NCBI RefSeq assembly: GCF_000719345.1
Contig: NZ_JOFX01000083.1
Span: forward strand, 1-8,735
Origin: Streptomyces sp. NRRL F-2664
GTDB lineage: Bacteria > Actinomycetota > Actinomycetes > Streptomycetales > Streptomycetaceae
DNA: 8,735 nt
Direction of reading: 5' to 3'
Below the pieces are notes generated by a model, which searched no databases, was not told the DNA's origin, and was given only the letters and a program-made list of their open reading frames with translations. Made by a program: the position numbers and the translations under genes. Below, in pieces: positions 6,269 to 8,735 of this stretch (the first letter of the stretch is position 1; each line of letters begins with the position of its first letter).

Positions 6269-6592
6269 ATCCGGAAGGCCTGGGTCGACGGAGGCTGCCG
6301 CCAGCACCTCGTCGAGCACGCCGCGACCCTCGGCATCGACATGGAGATCACCACCCGCAAGCCCGGGACCAGGGGATTCACCCCCCATACCAAAACGGTG
6401 GGCGGTCGAGTGGACCTACGGCTGGCTCATGCTCCACCGCCGCCTCGCTCGCGACTACGAAACCCTGCCCAACCGATCCGAAGCCATGATCCACCTCGCC
6501 ATGACCGGCCTCATGGCCGCCGCCTCACCGGCGAGAGCACCATCTCCTGGCGTGACCCGAAACCACCCACCAAACACCCCATCCCGGGATGA
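6269..6592 (+). pseudogene. IS5-family transposase fragment B, C-terminal part
   Basis: Right after fragment A a different IS5-type C-terminus begins: KAWVDGGCRQHLVEHAATLG then IDMEITTRKPGTRGFTP. A shift near 6390 leads to IPKRWAVEWTYGWLMLHRRL and ARDYETLPNRSEAMIHLAMT, and a one-base loss near 6512 leads to RRLTGESTISWRDP, ending in TGA at 6590-6592. The second catalytic D (WVDGG) and the E (AVEWT; the family usually has VERT) are retained. Only about 108 codons are present; the N-terminal two thirds are missing. It belongs to another IS5 subgroup than fragment A, so A and B were joined by deletion or nested insertion and are not halves of one gene. Confidence 0.85.
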
Positions 6593-6608
6593 AACAACGG
6601 GATGAAAC
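6585..6608 (+). repeat. Tandem CGGGATGAAAC pair at the end of IS5 fragment B
   Basis: CGGGATGAAAC occurs at 6585-6595 and again at 6598-6608, a 13-base period. The first copy contains the transposase stop codon. The second, followed by GCCCTCTTATAC, probably belongs to the terminal inverted repeat of this IS5 element; its partner is not in the window. Confidence 0.5.
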
Positions 6609-6664
6609 GCCCTCTTATACGAGAACAGGGCCGTGCCGACAGGCGCGGGGGCGGCTGCGGGGGA

Positions 6665-6864
6665 TCGGCCGGCGACGGCCGAGTAAACTACTCTGAAAAG
6701 CACCCCCTCGCCACGAGGCGGGCCTGCGGTGGTGACCGCTTCTGGTCACCCTGTCTGTTCTCCGGCGGGCACTCCGCCAGAAGTCGCTCCAGTGGCCGGA
6801 CCCGCAATCAGACTGCGGCCTGTCGGCGCCGGATAATCGCCCCCTGTCCGCCTGGCCTACCAGG
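6665..6864. other. Cluster of six short perfect hairpins in a gene-free stretch
   Basis: Between the IS5 remnant and the stop of the ATP-binding protein gene there is no recognisable frame (6609-6925). Perfect stems are: TCGGCCG/CGGCCGA, loop GCGA (6665-6682); GAGTA/TACTC, loop AAC (6681-6693); CCTCG/CGAGG, loop CCA (6706-6718); GGTGACC/GGTCACC, loop GCTTCT (6731-6750); GGCGG/CCGCC, loop GCACT (6764-6778); CCTGG/CCAGG, loop CCTA (6851-6864). The first two overlap by two bases. This could be a small structured RNA, the 3' untranslated region and terminator of the minus-strand gene, or a remnant of an origin or element end. I do not recognise a known RNA family. Confidence 0.45.
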
Positions 6865-6925
6865 GCGCCGGGTCCGCTGCCCGTTCCGCACAGGCGCGAC
6901 TGCCGACACGTCCCAAGCCGTGACG

Positions 6926-7384
6926 CTATGCGCTTAGTGGCAGGTCGGCCCAGCGGGTGCTGCCTTCCCCATCCGTGGTGGCTCCATAGTCGGCTGCCAG
7001 GGCGGTGATGATCAGACTGCCACGTCCGTGTTCGTCGGGTTCGCAGCTCGCCACCCAATCACCGGGGCGGTCTGAGGGACCACCGTCGGCGACCTCCACT
7101 CGCAGCCTTCTCTGCTCGCGGTCAAGCTGTGCCAGATGCAGCGTGACTGGCGGCAGGGCGTGTTCCACCGCGTTAGTGACCAGCTCGGAGACGACCACCA
7201 GCGCGCTGTCTACACAGCACTCGCCCGCCCCCCACGCTCGGAGAGTATGTAGGGCCAGAGTACGTGCGGTGCCGGCTGCACTCACGTGGTGGGGCAGAGC
7301 CCAACGACCCTGGCCGTCTTCCGGAGGGCTATCCCCGGAGTCTAGGGGAGTACGGTCGGTGAGAAGGGAGCTCGAGGAGATCAT
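6926..7384 (-). CDS. RsbW/SpoIIAB-like ATP-binding protein (HATPase_c)
   Basis: This 152-residue protein is the only intact gene in the window. It has the order of small actinomycete anti-sigma-factor-like ATPases: N-terminal LPHHVSAAGTARTLALHTLR, an N-box ALVVVSELVTNAVEHALPPV (about residues 60-80), a G1-type box VEVADGG (about 100) and a G2-type region DEHGRGSLIITALAADYGAT near the end. Such proteins bind ATP and in known systems bind or phosphorylate anti-sigma antagonists in the cytoplasm; the partner here is unknown. The ATG at 7382-7384 is chosen because it gives the usual length; an in-frame TTG at 7481-7483 would add 33 residues unlike the family. No clear ribosome binding site is visible. 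In Streptomyces such genes often neighbour XRE-type regulators and DUF397 proteins; neither is in the window. The usual Leu after GRG is Ser here. IS remnants flank both sides. Confidence 0.9.
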   Translation of the reverse strand: MISSSSLLTDRTPLDSGDSPPEDGQGRWALPHHVSAAGTARTLALHTLRAWGAGECCVDSALVVVSELVTNAVEHALPPVTLHLAQLDREQRRLRVEVADGGPSDRPGDWVASCEPDEHGRGSLIITALAADYGATTDGEGSTRWADLPLSA

Positions 7385-7434
7385 AACCACCACATCCGAG
7401 GACCAGGCGAAAGGGAATAATCCGGCGAAGTCAT

Positions 7435-7445
7435 CCCAGTCTGGG
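7435..7445. promoter_or_regulatory. Palindrome upstream of the ATP-binding protein, possible operator
   Basis: CCCAG-T-CTGGG is a perfect 11-bp palindrome 51-61 bases upstream of the chosen start, with another CCCAG at 7456-7460. The position suits a promoter-overlapping operator. I find no confident -35/-10 pair, and short GC-rich palindromes arise easily here. Confidence 0.25.
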
Positions 7446-7484
7446 TATTTCTGCCTCCCAGCGAGGACCGCCAATCGGACCAAG

Positions 7485-7885
7485 TACCGGAGGATGGCGG
7501 TGTGGGCCGCTGGCCGAGACAGCTACTACCGATACCGGCGACCCGAAAGACTACGCAGCGTACACAAGAGACGTTGCCTGTGCCCCGTCGCTATACTTCA
7601 TCCGCCGGGCAATAGGCTCGTTTCCGTCCGGTGTTTCGTCGCGCATCGGCACGGAAGCTGCAGGACTATCCAGGTGGCGCAGCGCGCACGTCCGCCCTCA
7701 GGACGTCCTGGCCGCCCAAATCCGCGAACCCAAGGTCCGAAGCGAACGCCAGCAGCGCTGGGTACGGCAACGCCCTCGATTCTGCCTGAACATCTCCGAC
7801 AAACGTTCGTGCGGTAATTGATCATTCAGAATGGATTTGGCTCACTGGCTTCGCAGTTGGGCTGACGGGCGGCAGAGTTCTGCGG
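7485..7885. other. Stretch with no recognisable gene
   Basis: No frame on either strand gives a known protein. The plus frame from about 7680 (VRPQDVLAAQIREPKVRSER) has moderate coding-like bias but no good start and no family I recognise, so it may be a decayed gene. The last 60 bases before 7886 are probably the left flank of the IS5 remnant. The minus strand should hold the promoter of the ATP-binding protein gene. Confidence 0.4.
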
Positions 7886-8040
7886 GTGTCGGATGATCTT
7901 GTCCCTGATGACCTACGGGACCGTGTCGCACCGCTGCCCCGCCTCGCCGGCGTCGTATCCGGGCCGGCTGTCGGCGCCCTGACCGTGCGGCTCTGCGCGG
8001 CATCGTCTACGTGCTGCGCACGGGTGCGCCGCCCTGGCCG
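7886..8040 (+). pseudogene. IS5-family transposase, N-terminal fragment
   Basis: GTG at 7886 starts VSDDLVPDDLRDRVAPLP, the usual beginning of a Streptomyces IS5-family (DUF4096-like) transposase, which normally continues with a Pro/Arg-rich stretch and DRAALRGIVYVLRTGV-W. Here one shift occurs near 7940, after which RRPDRAALRGIVYVLRTG is readable in another frame up to about 8036. Homology then stops and an IS4 fragment on the opposite strand begins. Only about 50 residues, the helix-turn-helix-like part, remain and no catalytic residue is included. It could be the 5' part of the same transposase whose middle appears at 8613-8735, with IS4 and IS110 pieces inserted between; the two would read in the same direction. 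Confidence 0.7.
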
Positions 8041-8063
8041 ACGCGGCCTCCCGGCTGAGCAGC

Positions 8064-8380
8064 CAGCGACGTTAACCACGCGTGCCGTGGGACAGCCCAT
8101 CGGGCTGCGTTGTGATCCCGACTTTCCGAAGGCCTCCCGGTTTCCGGCCGAATCGGGAACCGCCAGCAGCATTCCGTCCAGAGCCAGCATACGCAGACCT
8201 TGGAAGAGGTCGCTGTCCTGGCCCAGCGGGTGGACAACAGCCCACAGACGTCGGGGTTTTCTCACCGCACCCCGCTTCGCCAACGACCCGGTCCGCCAGC
8301 TCAGGCGGACACGACCGGGTCAAGATCCCAAGCCCCGGCCGCTCCAGATGTGATACCAGCACGAACGGCTCAACGCCCAC
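8064..8380 (-). pseudogene. IS4-family transposase, N-terminal fragment with internal deletion
   Basis: The GTG at 8378-8380 begins VGVEPFVLVSHLERPGLGIL then TRSCPPELADRVVGEAG, matching the IS4 N-terminal domain (typically ILTR-YPPELVDRVVAE). About 35 bases later another frame reads HPLGQDSDLFQGLRMLALDG and MLLAVPDSAGNREAFGKSGS then QRSPMGCPTARVVNVAG, covering the first catalytic D of the IS4 DDE core (LALDG). In complete members over 80 residues lie between these segments (LLPARVVVYYVLAL and beyond); they are deleted here. The rest of the protein, with the later D and E, is missing past 8064. It cannot be active. It lies between two plus-strand IS5 pieces, as if it had entered an IS5 copy and then been trimmed. 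Confidence 0.75.
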
Positions 8381-8497
8381 CCCGCCCCAAAAGCAACGGC
8401 AGTACCATCAATTCGTCAGGGGGAGAAAGTCCCCAACTCCGGAGGCCTAGCGCCCCATTGCGGGTCAACCAAAACGGTAATGGGCGGTCTTGGTGGG

Positions 8498-8605
8498 CAG
8501 GCGGCGGAGCCGGTTGGCGATCCGGGTGGACTCGCCCGCGAGATAGTCGTCGAACCCGGCGGCTATCGCGAGCTCGGCGACCGTCTCGTCCGCGGGATCG
8601 AGCGT
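8498..8605 (-). pseudogene. IS110-family transposase, short internal fragment
   Basis: Reading 8605 to 8498 on the minus strand gives TLDPADETVAELAIAAGFDD then YLAGESTRIANRLRRL, closely like the region of the second IS110 gene that reads DLADETVAELAMISGFDDDL with AGEST. The DNA of 8519-8605 matches 5124-5215 closely, with some base changes and small gaps, so it comes from a related element, not a recent copy. Homology ends after RRL, before the expected LTQIHP, and the frame continues with unrelated residues to a stop at 8465-8467. No catalytic residues are included; about 36 codons survive. The stretch 8381-8497 between this fragment and the IS4 piece holds no recognisable gene. Confidence 0.8.
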
Positions 8606-8612
8606 TCGCCAA

Positions 8613-8735
8613 ACGGCGGACGAGGGCGTGTCCGCGCAGCTCAACGGCCTGCTTCGGAAGCTTCTGCGAGAGAAGGAGGGCCGGGACGCAGAGCCGTCGG
8701 CCTGTGTGATCGGCGCCCAGAGCGCCAAGGCCTCC
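8613..8735 (+). pseudogene. IS5-family transposase, internal fragment running off the window
   Basis: The plus frame ending at the window edge reads DEGVSAQLNGLLRKLLREKE then GRDAEPSACVIGAQSAKAS. In IS5-family (DUF4096-type) transposases this region is REK-GR---PSACVIDAQSVKTS, where the D of DAQS is the first catalytic aspartate. Here it is replaced by Gly (IGAQS), so this copy would be inactive even if complete. The fragment starts abruptly at about 8613 next to the IS110 piece. The rest, if present, lies beyond the window. It may belong with the N-terminal piece at 7886-8040, but the segment expected between them is not seen. Confidence 0.72.

Noticed and set aside
5483..6592. A 369-codon plus-strand open frame as one gene
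   Set aside because: It crosses the antisense of an IS110 gene, its leader and two IS5 fragments. Only parts match a protein family, and those continue in other frames.
6665..6864. Streptomyces linear-replicon telomere
   Set aside because: Known telomeres have dense palindromes, many with GCA-type loops, at the very end of the replicon. These stems are shorter, have other loops, and lie between genes.
1..8735. CRISPR array
   Set aside because: No set of regularly spaced repeats exists; the only repeats are pairs (18 bp around IS630, 11 bp at 6585-6608, and the IS110 paralogues).
1..8735. tRNA or rRNA genes
   Set aside because: I found no cloverleaf with a TTCGAATC-type arm and no conserved rRNA stretch. 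TTCGAAC at 2598-2604 lies in a palindrome without the other arms.

Overview
This is a very GC-rich window (about 70% by eye) with strong G/C third-codon bias. The insertion-sequence families and the RsbW-like ATP-binding protein it carries are typical of Streptomyces and related actinomycetes. It reads as an insertion-sequence graveyard: parts of about twelve transposase genes from seven families, nearly all frameshifted, truncated or fused. Only one gene looks intact. Such density is common in chromosome arms, linear plasmids and edges of genomic islands of these bacteria (inference).

Layout. 1-174: tail of an unrecognised plus-strand gene, probably cut by an IS30 remnant. 195-925: minus-strand IS30 transposase, shifted several times and lacking its C-terminal half. 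1055-1308: back-to-back C-termini of an IS3 transposase (minus) and an IS481 transposase (plus), then an unidentified 30-codon coding-like tail ending at 1399. 1414-2455: nearly full-length IS630 transposase (minus) with two frameshifts, bracketed by an 18-bp direct repeat. 2526-3112: no recognisable gene, but one perfect 14-bp hairpin. 3113-4354: nearly full-length IS110 transposase (minus), shifted near its 3' end, with a structured 5' non-coding region that is a bridge-RNA candidate. 4604-4770: two adjoining long inverted repeats. 4766-5650: second, divergent IS110 transposase (minus), lacking its C-terminal domain and carrying a 69-bp in-frame insertion with a 10-bp hairpin; its own 5' non-coding region follows. 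5858-6592: two unrelated IS5-family C-terminal fragments joined head to tail (plus). 6665-6864: a cluster of six short perfect hairpins with no gene. 6926-7384: the intact HATPase-type protein (minus). 7485-7885: no recognisable gene. 7886-8735: fragments of IS5 (plus), IS4 (minus), IS110 (minus) and IS5 (plus, running off the edge).

The genes do not form a pathway. The only likely host function is the ATP-binding protein, probably an anti-sigma-factor-like regulator, without the regulator partners it often has. The points most worth checking are the RNA-like parts: the IS110 5' non-coding regions, the paired inverted repeats sharing a CATCGA loop with one of them, and the hairpin cluster beside the intact gene.
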